NCBI GenBank assembly: GCA_024695545.1 | Contig: JAILHZ010000002.1 | Span: 1-64,000, forward strand | DNA: 64,000 bases | Origin: Clostridiales bacterium | GTDB lineage: Bacteria; Bacillota_A; Clostridia; Saccharofermentanales; Saccharofermentanaceae | Reading direction: 5' to 3' | Shown here: in pieces, positions 25,359 through 34,436 of the stretch | Position numbering within the stretch: position 1 is the first letter of the stretch | How the letters are laid out: every line of letters begins with the position of its first letter | The notes under the pieces: model-generated | Told to the model about the DNA's origin: nothing | Database searches by the model: none | The model's input: the letters and a program-made list of their open reading frames with translations, nothing else | Position numbers and translations under genes: made by a program

Positions 25359-26323
25359 TCTCTGACTCTCCTTTTGTAGTAAATCAGGTCATAGACCAGC
25401 AGTACGGTTAAGGGAATAGCAAACCAGTAATACGTATCTGCATATCCTTCAATCGTAGATTTTCCTTCCGATGCATATTCATCCAGGAAATCTGAGACGT
25501 CTCCCAGAACATCCCGAAGAGTAGTAGGTTTTTCAACGTGATAGTATTCAACGCCCAGATCAGAAGCAATCTTTTTCAAATTATCCTCGTCAATATAGGA
25601 CAGCGCGTCCACTTTCCGGCCGTTGTCGCCTCTTGTCTTCATGTAGGAAGCTGAACCATAATCGTCACCTTCATAAGAACGGACTTTCATTTTTCCGCCT
25701 TCTTCAGTTCCATATCCGAGAACAGCTCCGCTGACGACATACTCTCTGGCGCCCTTATAGGAAGCGAGTTTCTCATTTTTGCTGGTGATCTCACCATCGC
25801 TGAAGAAGTATACGACCTGTACACGGTCTTCATCCTGCTCAGCATCCTTCTCCAGCACCTCCTGCATAATCGGATACGGAAGATTCAGGGAAGTTCCCTG
25901 AGCATAGTACTGTGTCTGTCCTTCAAGAGAGTTGATCGCAGACATAACTACATTCGTATCGCTGGTATATGGTGCCAGACGGTAAGCATAGTTACCGAAA
26001 GCAATTACGGAAAAACGGCAGCCCTGCATCATGTCCATAATATATTCGCAGTCTGCTTTAACCGCATCGATTCTTCTTCCGTCTCCGTCAAAATCCTCAG
26101 CAAGCATACTCATGGAGTTGTCAATTACAAAAAGAACATCCACATTCATTTCTTTGATAGGAACATTATATGAAAACACCATGATGCGCAGATTCATCGC
26201 GAATAACAGAAGGACGATCAGGATCTGACGTATATAATTCCATACGCCTTTTCTCTTCATCACCAGCATGACGATACATATGATCGCCATGAGCCAAATT
26301 GGAATGATCGGATTGATCTTCAT
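25355..26323 (-). CDS. membrane-anchored VWA-domain protein (BatB-like)
   Basis: The 322-residue protein has two N-terminal membrane segments (about 5-22 and 33-52), a von Willebrand A domain (about 62-275) and a C-terminal membrane segment (about 298-316). The MIDAS metal site is DNSMS in VLFVIDNSMSM, followed by a Thr in GTSLNLP and FFSDGE. It probably binds protein ligands at the cell surface side. It follows a second VWA gene with a 4-base overlap, as in BatA-BatB pairs. Confidence 0.87.
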   Translation of the reverse strand: MKINPIIPIWLMAIICIVMLVMKRKGVWNYIRQILIVLLLFAMNLRIMVFSYNVPIKEMNVDVLFVIDNSMSMLAEDFDGDGRRIDAVKADCEYIMDMMQGCRFSVIAFGNYAYRLAPYTSDTNVVMSAINSLEGQTQYYAQGTSLNLPYPIMQEVLEKDAEQDEDRVQVVYFFSDGEITSKNEKLASYKGAREYVVSGAVLGYGTEEGGKMKVRSYEGDDYGSASYMKTRGDNGRKVDALSYIDEDNLKKIASDLGVEYYHVEKPTTLRDVLGDVSDFLDEYASEGKSTIEGYADTYYWFAIPLTVLLVYDLIYYKRRVRE

Positions 26324-27336
26324 AGTTTCACCCTTCTACTGATCACGAAATGCACACAAAGGCAGATCGTTAAAACCGCTACTAATTTTTCCGGATACTC
26401 GGTCTCCGTGATATCACTCTTATAGATAACAGAAGTATCCGTCTTCTCTACTTCTTCGATAATATCCTGCGCCATCGAATCCGATAACAGAGTAAACAGA
26501 CGTCCGCCGGTGCTTTCCACGCAGGTTTTGTAATCATCGTAATCTACAACGTCTTCCGGAGCTGCTGCAAACACCTTGATTCCGTACTTGATACAAAGGT
26601 CTGTTGCTTCATTTAACTGAACGAACGGCTGACCCCAGAGTTCGTTATCTGTTGCAAGAATGATAACTCGGGTGCGGGAAGCATCTTCCTTAATATCCGG
26701 GAACTGGAATACTGTAGATGCAAGACCGTCGCCGATAAGCGAAGAACCTGCATCCCAGTGATCAGATTCTGTTCCGTCAATGATGTACTTGTATTTCGCA
26801 ATATCATCCGCATCAGTATATCTGTAGTACTTCGCAGCATCAATATAGATCTTGCAAGCCTCTTCGATCTGATCAAGGACCTCGATAATATAGTCATAAT
26901 CAGTTGTCAGAGGAACAAGCGTTACTGTCTGCTGGTTAAAAATCGTAATACCGAATCGCTCGCCTTTCAGACCGGAAACGAATTCTTTCAGTCTTTCACA
27001 GACCAGACTATCGACCTCGATCATGGAATTCGATGTATCCAGACAAAGGAAGATATCACGGTTATGGATCTCCGTGATCTTCTGCTTCTGACGGAAAGGT
27101 CTTGCAAGAAGTCCCATCAGCATGCACAGCGCAAGAACAATACTTACAATAACGACAACACTGCACACTCTGTACTCAAACATCTTCCGCTTGAAATAAG
27201 AAGTATTCTCGACGAGATCGGTATTAGCAACCTTTTTTCCGTCTTTATACTTTTTTCTCGCTCCGAAAGTGATCAGGGAAATGATTATGATGACCGGGAT
27301 ACCGATCGCGATCATATACGGGATTTTTAATTCCAT
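26320..27336 (-). CDS. membrane-anchored VWA-domain protein (BatA-like)
   Basis: The 338-residue protein has an N-terminal membrane segment (about 7-24), another near 57-78, a VWA domain (about 92-295) and a C-terminal membrane helix. The MIDAS site is DTSNS in FLCLDTSNSMIEVD, with ILATDNE as the downstream acidic strand. It is paired with the next VWA gene. MoxR/DUF58/VWA operons are linked to stress resistance and complex assembly, but the exact role here is unknown. Confidence 0.87.
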   Translation of the reverse strand: MELKIPYMIAIGIPVIIIISLITFGARKKYKDGKKVANTDLVENTSYFKRKMFEYRVCSVVVIVSIVLALCMLMGLLARPFRQKQKITEIHNRDIFLCLDTSNSMIEVDSLVCERLKEFVSGLKGERFGITIFNQQTVTLVPLTTDYDYIIEVLDQIEEACKIYIDAAKYYRYTDADDIAKYKYIIDGTESDHWDAGSSLIGDGLASTVFQFPDIKEDASRTRVIILATDNELWGQPFVQLNEATDLCIKYGIKVFAAAPEDVVDYDDYKTCVESTGGRLFTLLSDSMAQDIIEEVEKTDTSVIYKSDITETEYPEKLVAVLTICLCVHFVISRRVKL

Positions 27337-27815
27337 GTCATGATCACCTCCCTGGCTTCGGCAATAGAGGTCATTGTCTCTTTCTCGGCTCTTTCCGCAA
27401 ATTCAGGTGCGTAGAATTCTTCAATCAGGCTGCTGATCTGATAAACATTATGTGCTTTCAGTTCATTCAGCGAGAAGTTCTGCGCGTTAATTCCTGTCAG
27501 ATCATGTACAAAAAGACGTACGATAGCGGAAAGCTCCTGATGCGCCGTACGGGCATCGATCTCTCCTGACTGATACTGTCTTTCAACAACAGCAATTTTT
27601 TCAAGATATTCTCTCTGTGCGGCTTCCTTGCCTTTAAGTCTGAAAACCGGTACCGGTTCAGGCTTTTTCTTCTCCTTAACTGGAGTCTTAAGTTTTTTAC
27701 GTATCAAAATCACTGCTGCCAGTGCAATCAGCGAAGCAATGATAACCGATACCAGTATCACGATCGGAAGCGTGCTATAGGAGAAAGGATCTTGTAAATC
27801 AACGGATGTTTGCAT
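27327..27815 (-). CDS. small single-pass membrane protein of the MoxR-VWA operon (DUF4381-like)
   Basis: The 162-residue protein has a short N-terminal segment, one membrane helix (about 18-38), a Lys/Pro-rich linker and a helical cytoplasmic domain with RTAHQELSAIVRLFVHDLTG. The position between DUF58 and VWA genes matches DUF4381-type proteins of such operons. The family assignment is by context and shape rather than a strong motif. It overlaps DUF58 by 17 bases and the next gene by 10. Confidence 0.75.
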   Translation of the reverse strand: MQTSVDLQDPFSYSTLPIVILVSVIIASLIALAAVILIRKKLKTPVKEKKKPEPVPVFRLKGKEAAQREYLEKIAVVERQYQSGEIDARTAHQELSAIVRLFVHDLTGINAQNFSLNELKAHNVYQISSLIEEFYAPEFAERAEKETMTSIAEAREVIMTWN

Positions 27816-28674
27816 ATCTGTGTCTCTCCAATAGGTCGGTTATTTTCTTAGCGATCTCGTCTTTACTGCTGATATCCGTCGAGAGGATCGCGTGACGCTT
27901 CAGCATATGTTCATTATCCTGAAGTATCTTCTGTCTCATATTGTGTTCCATTGTGGCCAGTTTCTTATCCGTGGTAACGAATCGCGGCAGGTATCTGTTC
28001 TTTTCGACTTTGTAAGTACGTTCGCCGGCCAGGACAGCGTCATTTACACTGATGAAAAGCATGTCATGCTGACAGATAAGCTTCTTCAGTACAGTCTCAG
28101 ACACCCCGGAAATACCCTTCATATCCGTAATCACAAATACGACCATCTTTCTTCTGAAGCTCTTAAGAAGATACTCCAGCGTCTTATTCAAGTCGGATTT
28201 CTGCGATTCTTTCACGTCTTTGTCGTACTGGGAAAGAAAATGCTCTATATCGTAAAGACGCGTACGAAGCGGAAAAAACCTCATCTTGCCGTCGATGTTG
28301 TACATAGAACCTACAAAGTCGCCATTGGAATACGCAAGATAGGAAAGAGTGCCGGCGGTATAGACCGCTACATCCTTCTTCGTTTCTCCACTGTCAGTCT
28401 CGGCATTCATCTTTACACCTGAATCAAAGATGATGAGTATATTATGCTTCTTCTCGGCAATATAACGCTTAACGAGAAGCATACGGCTTCTGGAGGAAGC
28501 TTTCCAGTCGATATCACGGATGTTATCGCCCGGAATATACTCACGAAGGTCCTCGAAGTTCAGACTCTTACCCATAAAGACAGACTTATAAGAGCCATCC
28601 AGAATACTGGTTGCCTTAATGTTAGTATGTATCGCGAGATTCGCCCTGATTTTTGTAATGTAATTCAGGATCAT
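27799..28674 (-). CDS. DUF58 domain protein
   Basis: The 291-residue protein carries the DUF58 signature LREYIPGDNIRDIDWKASSRSRMLLVKRY near residues 42-70, in shortened VWA-like form. It lacks the N-terminal membrane segments some members have. DUF58 proteins accompany MoxR ATPases and are thought to act with them as a chaperone pair. Its start overlaps the moxR stop (ATGA), indicating coupled translation. Confidence 0.9.
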   Translation of the reverse strand: MILNYITKIRANLAIHTNIKATSILDGSYKSVFMGKSLNFEDLREYIPGDNIRDIDWKASSRSRMLLVKRYIAEKKHNILIIFDSGVKMNAETDSGETKKDVAVYTAGTLSYLAYSNGDFVGSMYNIDGKMRFFPLRTRLYDIEHFLSQYDKDVKESQKSDLNKTLEYLLKSFRRKMVVFVITDMKGISGVSETVLKKLICQHDMLFISVNDAVLAGERTYKVEKNRYLPRFVTTDKKLATMEHNMRQKILQDNEHMLKRHAILSTDISSKDEIAKKITDLLERHRYANIR

Positions 28675-29660
28675 GGTGTCGGAACAGCTCCTACGATCTT
28701 ATCAATAATGTGCTCGGAAGTAATACCATCCGCAACAGCCGCAAAGTTCAGTGAAATACGATGACGGAGAACACTGTGGATCAGAGTCTTTACGTCATCC
28801 GGTGTGACATAGGAACGGCCGTTAATGAGGGCAACCGCTTTGGATACCTCCATCAGAGCGATGCAGCCACGGGTACTGGAACCGAGAGTGATATACTCGG
28901 CAAGGTCTTTTCCGATCGTCGCTGCCGGATTTCTAGTCGCACTTACGATATTGATGATGTATCTCTTGATGGACTCATCAAGATATACCTTTCTGGCCAT
29001 CTGCTGGAGGAAATATACATCCTCAAGTTCAACAACAGCATCCGACTTGGAGAAAACATCTTTCTCAATACGGTTCAGGATCTCAAATTCCTCATCCTTG
29101 GTCGGATAGTCGATCTTCTCCTTCAGAAGGAAACGGTCAAGCTGAGCTTCGGAAAGGAGATAAGTACCTTCCTGCTCGATCGGGTTCTGTGTAGCAATTA
29201 CCGTAAAGATCTTCGGCATCGCGTAGTTATAACCGCCGATCGTTGTCTGATGCTCCTGCATGACTTCGAGCATAGCGGACTGGGTCTTGGCACTGGAACG
29301 GTTGATCTCGTCGAGAAGAACAAAGTTCGCATATACAGGACCAAGTTTTGTCTCAAATGTATTCGTCGTATAGTTGAAGATCTGGGTACCGATGATATCA
29401 CTCGGCAACAGGTCCGGCGTACACTGGATACGCGAGAATTTACCATTCACCGCATCTGTCAGTGTCTTTGCAGCAGTTGTCTTAGCAAGACCCGGCACAG
29501 ACTCAAGCAGGATGTGACCGTTGGAAATGATCGCGATCAGCAATGACCATCCAAGACGTGTCTGTCCTACCATCTTCTTGTAATAGCAGTCTGTGATCTT
29601 AGAAATGATCAGCTTACTTTTTTCAAGCTCTACATTCGTAATCTCTGAGTTGTTCTCCAT
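28671..29660 (-). CDS. MoxR family AAA+ ATPase
   Basis: The 329-residue ATPase has the Walker A region ESVPGLAKTTAAKTL near residue 54, Walker B with FVLLDEINRSSAKTQSAML, and the sensor segment FTVIATQNPIEQEGTY typical of MoxR. MoxR proteins remodel or assemble complexes together with VWA proteins. It is the first gene of a six-gene operon, with AGGAGAAGAGG before the ATG. Confidence 0.94.
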   Translation of the reverse strand: MENNSEITNVELEKSKLIISKITDCYYKKMVGQTRLGWSLLIAIISNGHILLESVPGLAKTTAAKTLTDAVNGKFSRIQCTPDLLPSDIIGTQIFNYTTNTFETKLGPVYANFVLLDEINRSSAKTQSAMLEVMQEHQTTIGGYNYAMPKIFTVIATQNPIEQEGTYLLSEAQLDRFLLKEKIDYPTKDEEFEILNRIEKDVFSKSDAVVELEDVYFLQQMARKVYLDESIKRYIINIVSATRNPAATIGKDLAEYITLGSSTRGCIALMEVSKAVALINGRSYVTPDDVKTLIHSVLRHRISLNFAAVADGITSEHIIDKIVGAVPTP

Positions 29661-29717
29661 TCCTCTTCTCCTCTCAATAAACCTAAAGATTCATTGTTAT
29701 TTTCAGTTAACTAGTAT

Positions 29718-29746
29718 ATAGTATTTCATATTCAAATAGAATGCAA
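29718..29746 (-). promoter_or_regulatory. promoter of the MoxR-VWA operon
   Basis: On the minus strand TTGCAT (29746-29741) and TACTAT (29723-29718) are 17 bases apart, about 60 bases before the moxR start. Confidence 0.5.
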
Positions 29747-29833
29747 ATGACAAAAACCTCACCCAAATGCCCTCTCTGTGGTTATAGACGAGATAAACTT
29801 CAGTTTTGTTGCATAATTTCAGAAATAAATTAA
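29747..29833 (+). other. possible 28-codon reading frame with a Cys-knuckle sequence
   Basis: An ATG-to-TAA frame in the gap between the MoxR operon and the polysaccharide operon encodes CPLCGYRRDKLQFCC, a CxxCG...CC pattern like a zinc ribbon half. There is no convincing ribosome site and it runs through the moxR upstream region. It may be chance or a remnant of a larger gene. Confidence 0.2.
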
Positions 29834-29866
29834 ACACTCATCCCTCATTAAGAGAAATGAGTGTTT
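29832..29866 (-). terminator. terminator after the polysaccharide operon
   Basis: AAACACTCAT (29832-29841) pairs with ATGAGTGTTT (29857-29866). It lies about 55 bases past the NeuA-like stop. The T-tract on the minus strand is modest (TTTAATTTATTT). Confidence 0.65.
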
Positions 29867-29921
29867 ATATCATAGGAAAAAAGATGATCAAAAATCCGCC
29901 TTTATTCTCCGAAAAGCACTG

Positions 29922-30689
29922 TTACTTGCGTCCATATAATGAGCAGGCCGTCTCATAGACCTCATTCAGGCCTTCGTCCTGCTGACAGTAGAAACTGTGC
30001 AGATACTGCATCATCTGGAAATCTTCCTCTGAATCGATATCCAGCACAAGATAATCCGTCATGATCGATATACCGCAGCGGTAATCAAGGATCGTCTTTT
30101 CGATCTTGCCTCCGAGGAAAGCCGGGGAATATGCGTAAAGGCTTGCATTCAGTTCGTAGGAAGTCGGCGCCTGCTGGCGTGCCGTGTAGTTCGACGAACA
30201 GATCTTACGGAAAAAGCCGTCTTCCTTCTTCTCGACCATATTAAAATACGGACTTCTTCTCGCCTGAACAACACTGAATACGATATCGTACTCTCCCTTT
30301 GAGAACTCCTTAATGATATTCTCCAGGTCCGCTACACTTCTATAAGGCGAGGTAATGTCCAGATCAATAACGACGTCCGGATGAAGGTCAGCGCACTGGA
30401 AGAAGGTATCCTGGATTACATCAACCTTCGGTACAGTATCTCCTGCAAGTTCCTCCTTACGGTCGATATACACGATCGGCATTGCATCCTGTGCTTTCAG
30501 AAGATCCTTAAGAGGCTCACTGTCCGTATTCACTGCCAGAGTGATACTGTCTTCCGGGTGCTTATTCTTATACTGATAGATCGTTGCCAGAGTATAGTAG
30601 ACCAGCGGAATACCGTTCATTTCCTTAAGATTCTTATTCTTAAAGCCCTTGGAACCTGCTCTTCCGCAGATCGTAAACAAGATATTCAT
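29922..30689 (-). CDS. CMP-nonulosonate (acylneuraminate-type) cytidylyltransferase, NeuA/LegF-like
   Basis: This enzyme should activate a nonulosonic acid with CTP to the CMP-sugar used by sialyltransferase-like enzymes. The N-terminal motif ICGRAGSKGFKNKNLKEMNG is the NeuA signature, followed by LAVNTDSE and DLDITSPYRS. I use the ATG at 30689 (255 aa), which overlaps the preceding stop as ATGA. It is the last gene of the operon. Legionaminate and sialate versions cannot be separated by eye. Confidence 0.87.
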   Translation of the reverse strand: MNILFTICGRAGSKGFKNKNLKEMNGIPLVYYTLATIYQYKNKHPEDSITLAVNTDSEPLKDLLKAQDAMPIVYIDRKEELAGDTVPKVDVIQDTFFQCADLHPDVVIDLDITSPYRSVADLENIIKEFSKGEYDIVFSVVQARRSPYFNMVEKKEDGFFRKICSSNYTARQQAPTSYELNASLYAYSPAFLGGKIEKTILDYRCGISIMTDYLVLDIDSEEDFQMMQYLHSFYCQQDEGLNEVYETACSLYGRK

Positions 30690-31360
30690 TTCTTCCACCC
30701 CCAAATATAGTCGGTATATTCTTTTATCTGCTCTTCCGTCTTAGATACGATCGTAATGTCCGGCGAATGGCCGAATACGATCGAATTATCCGGGATATCA
30801 GCATTGATCAGATAAGTATTTGCGGACACGATGACATTGTTTCCGATCCTCGTGTCCCCTAGAACGGTCGCATTTGCATAGAGCATCACATTATTTCCGA
30901 TCGTTGGATAATAGAGCTGACCGTTTTTACGGTTGCCTCCGACAGTGACTCCCTGGTAAACAAATAGATGATCCCCATATACGGCTCTTCCGAGGATCGT
31001 CCCGAGCGGATGCTCGCACAGGAAGTGCACAGGAAGATCGATCGCATAGAACCAGTCGACACTGTGCATGATTTTATTCAGGTAATAGACCTGATCCGCA
31101 GAATCGCAATATCCGTTCTTCACATAAATGGCTCTTGCGACACGATAAAGGAAGTTCATCCACTGAACGCTCATATAAGGAGAAAAAACGATTTTCCCGT
31201 CGTTATAGAATCTTTTGTTCGGAAGATCGCTATAATTCTGCTCAAGTACTTCCATCGCGTCTTTTACACTGGTACCGATGCACTCTTCATCTATATCGGT
31301 CCAGTAGCTGCGAAGCTGATGTACCAGTAGTGAGGTAAGCGCTTCCTGACTGTATTCCAT
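30686..31360 (-). CDS. left-handed beta-helix acyltransferase (serine-acetyltransferase-like)
   Basis: The 224-residue protein has an N-terminal helical part (1-110) and a C-terminal hexapeptide-repeat beta helix (about 115-210) with LGTILGRAVYGDHLFVYQGVTVGG and NNVMLYANATVLGDTRIGNNV. The His in YGDH fits the catalytic His of the CysE-type fold. Its place between sugar-modifying enzymes and the cytidylyltransferase suggests O- or N-acetylation of the nonulosonic acid rather than cysteine synthesis. The acceptor is not known. Confidence 0.8.
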   Translation of the reverse strand: MEYSQEALTSLLVHQLRSYWTDIDEECIGTSVKDAMEVLEQNYSDLPNKRFYNDGKIVFSPYMSVQWMNFLYRVARAIYVKNGYCDSADQVYYLNKIMHSVDWFYAIDLPVHFLCEHPLGTILGRAVYGDHLFVYQGVTVGGNRKNGQLYYPTIGNNVMLYANATVLGDTRIGNNVIVSANTYLINADIPDNSIVFGHSPDITIVSKTEEQIKEYTDYIWGWKK

Positions 31361-31361
31361 G

Positions 31362-32297
31362 TTAAACCTCCCCCTGCGTCAGCTTCAGGACATCATAAGC
31401 ATGGCTGTAACTGCTGTCATTATCTTTGCCGCAGAAGATCATATCAAGGAAATGATCCAGTTCACGGCGCTGGAAATCATCACGTACTTCATTAAAATCG
31501 ATCGTCTTTCCGGAAACAAGGAAAGAGATCTTATTGGCTGCGATATCGCCGATCACCGTATCATCATCCATGAAAAGTTCAATCTTACGGATCGTCTTTC
31601 TGCCGAAATAATCCAGATGAAGTTCCACGATCCGATCCTCATACTCACCGATATAGATGGCATAATCATCACTGTCGATCTCTAATGAGGACTTCTTTCC
31701 GATCATACTTCTAACCGCCAGAGGCTTACCGAACAGGAACGTTAGATAATCCCACTCATGGATCAGATCGATACTCACACCACCACCGAGATCTTTGTGG
31801 GCACTGTAAGTATCACGGTAATCCTGGCCGGGTCTCCAGTCAGGAAGGTAGCTCGAAGAGATAGATCTTACCGAGATGACCTTTTTCGGATCGATATTTT
31901 CGGCGATATACTGGATGACGGCATTATAACGGAGCGGACAGGCCACATAGTAGACCGCATCTTCTCTCCACGGGAAATCCGGTATCGTTGAAAGCTGGCT
32001 TACTGAAACAAGCGGCTTCTCGATGAAAAAGTGATCAGAAAGATCATGGAAAGTACGTAATGTATCCAGATGAAACTCGGTAGGATTGGTAATAAAGACC
32101 GCATCATACCGGCCGCTGATCTCCGACATATCGGTATAAACTTGATCTACGCCGGGAACTTCCAAGGTACTGCCGGATCTTCTGAAGGCATCGATCTGTA
32201 CATTCAGATCACGTTTCACACACACTGTACGCAGATTATTGATATGGCGTTTCGCGATAGAACCGATACCGACAAAACACACACGGAAATCCTTCAT
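31362..32297 (-). CDS. Gfo/Idh/MocA family oxidoreductase (catalytic motif intact)
   Basis: The 311-residue protein has a Rossmann start VCFVGIGSIAKRH, the EKP motif at residues 93-95 (FIEKPL) and a His in DLIHEWDYL at the usual catalytic position. It should use NAD(P) to oxidise or reduce a sugar or nucleotide sugar. A related gene follows upstream with a one-base gap and lacks those residues. In the operon it probably tailors the nonulosonic acid or a precursor. Confidence 0.85.
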   Translation of the reverse strand: MKDFRVCFVGIGSIAKRHINNLRTVCVKRDLNVQIDAFRRSGSTLEVPGVDQVYTDMSEISGRYDAVFITNPTEFHLDTLRTFHDLSDHFFIEKPLVSVSQLSTIPDFPWREDAVYYVACPLRYNAVIQYIAENIDPKKVISVRSISSSYLPDWRPGQDYRDTYSAHKDLGGGVSIDLIHEWDYLTFLFGKPLAVRSMIGKKSSLEIDSDDYAIYIGEYEDRIVELHLDYFGRKTIRKIELFMDDDTVIGDIAANKISFLVSGKTIDFNEVRDDFQRRELDHFLDMIFCGKDNDSSYSHAYDVLKLTQGEV

Positions 32298-32298
32298 C

Positions 32299-33267
32299 TT
32301 AAGCTCCTATTCTCTGGATCAGTGCAAGAGTATTCTTATCCTGTTCAAATCCGTAAAGCGGTTCCTTATTCTCAAGAACGACGGCGAAGAATTCCAGGAT
32401 CTCGTTCTTATAAGCATTTTCTACGATAAAAGTACTGTAACCGGTCTCGTGTTCTGTCTGCTCGGTAAGCTTGACAGATTCCAGTTTCTTTGTGTCCGGA
32501 TTAAATTCTTTGAGGCTTTCAGGTGTACCATCCCAGCTGTAGTAGGAACCTTCGGTGTACACCTCGAGTTTCCTAACGGCAACAGGCGAAACAACATCCG
32601 CAATGAGCATGCCCTTATTACCGTTCTCGTGCTCGACCTGGATAAGGAAATTGTCGTTATAACTGATATTCAGTGAAGTCATCAGATCGGAAAGGACACT
32701 GAGGTCCTTCACTTTACCAAAAGTCCCTGTAAGCCAAGGAAGCTCAATGGCAAGGATCTCACGGCAGCCGTTCGTGCGGACATTTCCTACGAAAAAGTCC
32801 TTATAATTCTCCCACGGATGCCAGTCCGGAAGATACTGGCCGACATGATATATGTAGTTCCACTTCTGCTCCTTATCGATCTTGGAGCGGATATAGCGGA
32901 TCTCCTCACGGTAGAAGAATGTGGACGAAAGAAAAAGCTTGCATCCGTTTTCCTTCGCGAGTTTCATATTTTCATCATACCCGTCTTCGACAAGATTCAA
33001 TTCGGTAAAAACATTCCATTTCTTCGTCAGGCAGGTCTTAATGATCGCCGCATGGGACAGAGGGGATGTGCAGACAAATGCACACTGGACTTCACTTCCA
33101 AGTTCATCAAGTGATTCACAGCACTTGATCCCGTAAAGCGAGGAAGCTTCGCTTCTTCTGTCTTCTCTGCTGTCTACGCCAATGATCACATATTCCGGGA
33201 ACAGCTCGCGAATGAGACGGATCCTTCTTTTACCCATCGAACCTAAACCGACTACTACAACATTCAT
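32299..33267 (-). CDS. Gfo/Idh/MocA-like protein lacking EKP and catalytic His
   Basis: The 322-residue protein has the dinucleotide-binding start VVVVGLGSMGKRR and the same overall layout as its neighbour, including the DWHPWENYKDFF region equivalent to DWRPGQDYRDTY. The EKP motif reads E89-L90-N91 (FTELNLV), so the Lys is gone, and the segment that should carry the catalytic His (REILAIELPW) has none. It may be a non-catalytic partner of the adjacent paralogue or use a different mechanism. Confidence 0.82.
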   Translation of the reverse strand: MNVVVVGLGSMGKRRIRLIRELFPEYVIIGVDSREDRRSEASSLYGIKCCESLDELGSEVQCAFVCTSPLSHAAIIKTCLTKKWNVFTELNLVEDGYDENMKLAKENGCKLFLSSTFFYREEIRYIRSKIDKEQKWNYIYHVGQYLPDWHPWENYKDFFVGNVRTNGCREILAIELPWLTGTFGKVKDLSVLSDLMTSLNISYNDNFLIQVEHENGNKGMLIADVVSPVAVRKLEVYTEGSYYSWDGTPESLKEFNPDTKKLESVKLTEQTEHETGYSTFIVENAYKNEILEFFAVVLENKEPLYGFEQDKNTLALIQRIGA

Positions 33268-33281
33268 AATGTCATCTCCTG

Positions 33282-34436
33282 TTATTCCAGATCATAAAAA
33301 TGCTTCTTAAGATCGATATTTCCATTCATAACATAGTCCACGGCAGTCTTTGCGATCCGTGATGCCGCATTACCGTCACCGTAAGGGCTTACGACAGATC
33401 GGCTGACCGCTATATGCTCTTCGGAAAGTGCTTTTGCGATTGCTGATATGATTGATTCCATGTCCTCGCCGCAGTTGATAATGCTCTCCGACTGAAGACG
33501 TCCGCGCTGGCGGTCTCCGATATTGACAGTCGGGATCCGGAAAGCCGGCGTCTCGATAATACCACTCGAAGAATTACCGAGTACAAAAAGTGAGAACTTC
33601 ATCAGAGACAAATACCTGCGCACACCGAGAGATGTAAATACATGCAGATTAGGGATCTCCTTCTCAGCTTCATCAAGCATACGGTTAATAAACTCGCCGC
33701 CACGGTCCGCATTCGACTTTGTCACAATGAACTGAAGATCCGGGAATGCTTTGATTGCGCCGAGAAAAGCATCGATCTGTTCTTTCGGGTCTTCTTCCTT
33801 TGTGGTAACCGGATGATACGTGCAGAGCGCATAATCGCAGTCATTCATTCCGATACTCTCAAGCGCGTCGATCTTATCCATATCCGCGATCGTAAGAATA
33901 TTATCAATACTTGTCGAGCCATAGTTAAAGACACGGTCAGGATTCTCGCCCAGCTGGATCACTCGCTTTCTGCTGACTTCATTGGTAACAAAATGCAGAT
34001 AACTGATCTTCGAGATCGAGTGACGGATCCACTCATCGAGAGCGCCTTCCGAAGTATCTCCGCCGCACAGATGGAACACCGGTGTTCTCGTATTTCCGGC
34101 GGCTACAGCGACCGAAAGCATCTCATAGCGGTCACCGAGCACGATGACTGCGTCATATTTCTCTTTAGAAAAAAGCTCCGTAAACTTAACCAGAGCTTCT
34201 GCCTGGTTCTTCGAAATATCAAGATCCGTATCCGTGTTTACGGGGATCTCGATCTTATGGTCGATCCGCTGGTCGATCTCATCGACCGTCATACCGAAAC
34301 GGGGTGAAAGATGTGTGCCGGATACCACAAGCTCGACTTTCAACTCATCATTTTCTTTCTCTCTGAGCTGACCGATCACAGGCTTAAGGAGACCGTACTC
34401 CGCGCGTGTTGTTGTTATCACCGCAATCTTCTTCAT
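33282..34436 (-). CDS. UDP/GDP-sugar 2-epimerase, hydrolysing (NeuC/LegG-like)
   Basis: This enzyme should release and epimerise the 2-position of a nucleotide-linked HexNAc, giving the ManNAc-type precursor of a nonulosonic acid. The 384-residue protein begins with the NeuC signature TTTRAEYGLLKPVI, has DRYEMLSVAVAAGN, FHLCGGDTSEGALDEWIRHS and GNSSSGIIETPAFRIPTVN, all typical of the family. It overlaps the NeuB-like gene as ATGA. Confidence 0.92.
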   Translation of the reverse strand: MKKIAVITTTRAEYGLLKPVIGQLREKENDELKVELVVSGTHLSPRFGMTVDEIDQRIDHKIEIPVNTDTDLDISKNQAEALVKFTELFSKEKYDAVIVLGDRYEMLSVAVAAGNTRTPVFHLCGGDTSEGALDEWIRHSISKISYLHFVTNEVSRKRVIQLGENPDRVFNYGSTSIDNILTIADMDKIDALESIGMNDCDYALCTYHPVTTKEEDPKEQIDAFLGAIKAFPDLQFIVTKSNADRGGEFINRMLDEAEKEIPNLHVFTSLGVRRYLSLMKFSLFVLGNSSSGIIETPAFRIPTVNIGDRQRGRLQSESIINCGEDMESIISAIAKALSEEHIAVSRSVVSPYGDGNAASRIAKTAVDYVMNGNIDLKKHFYDLE

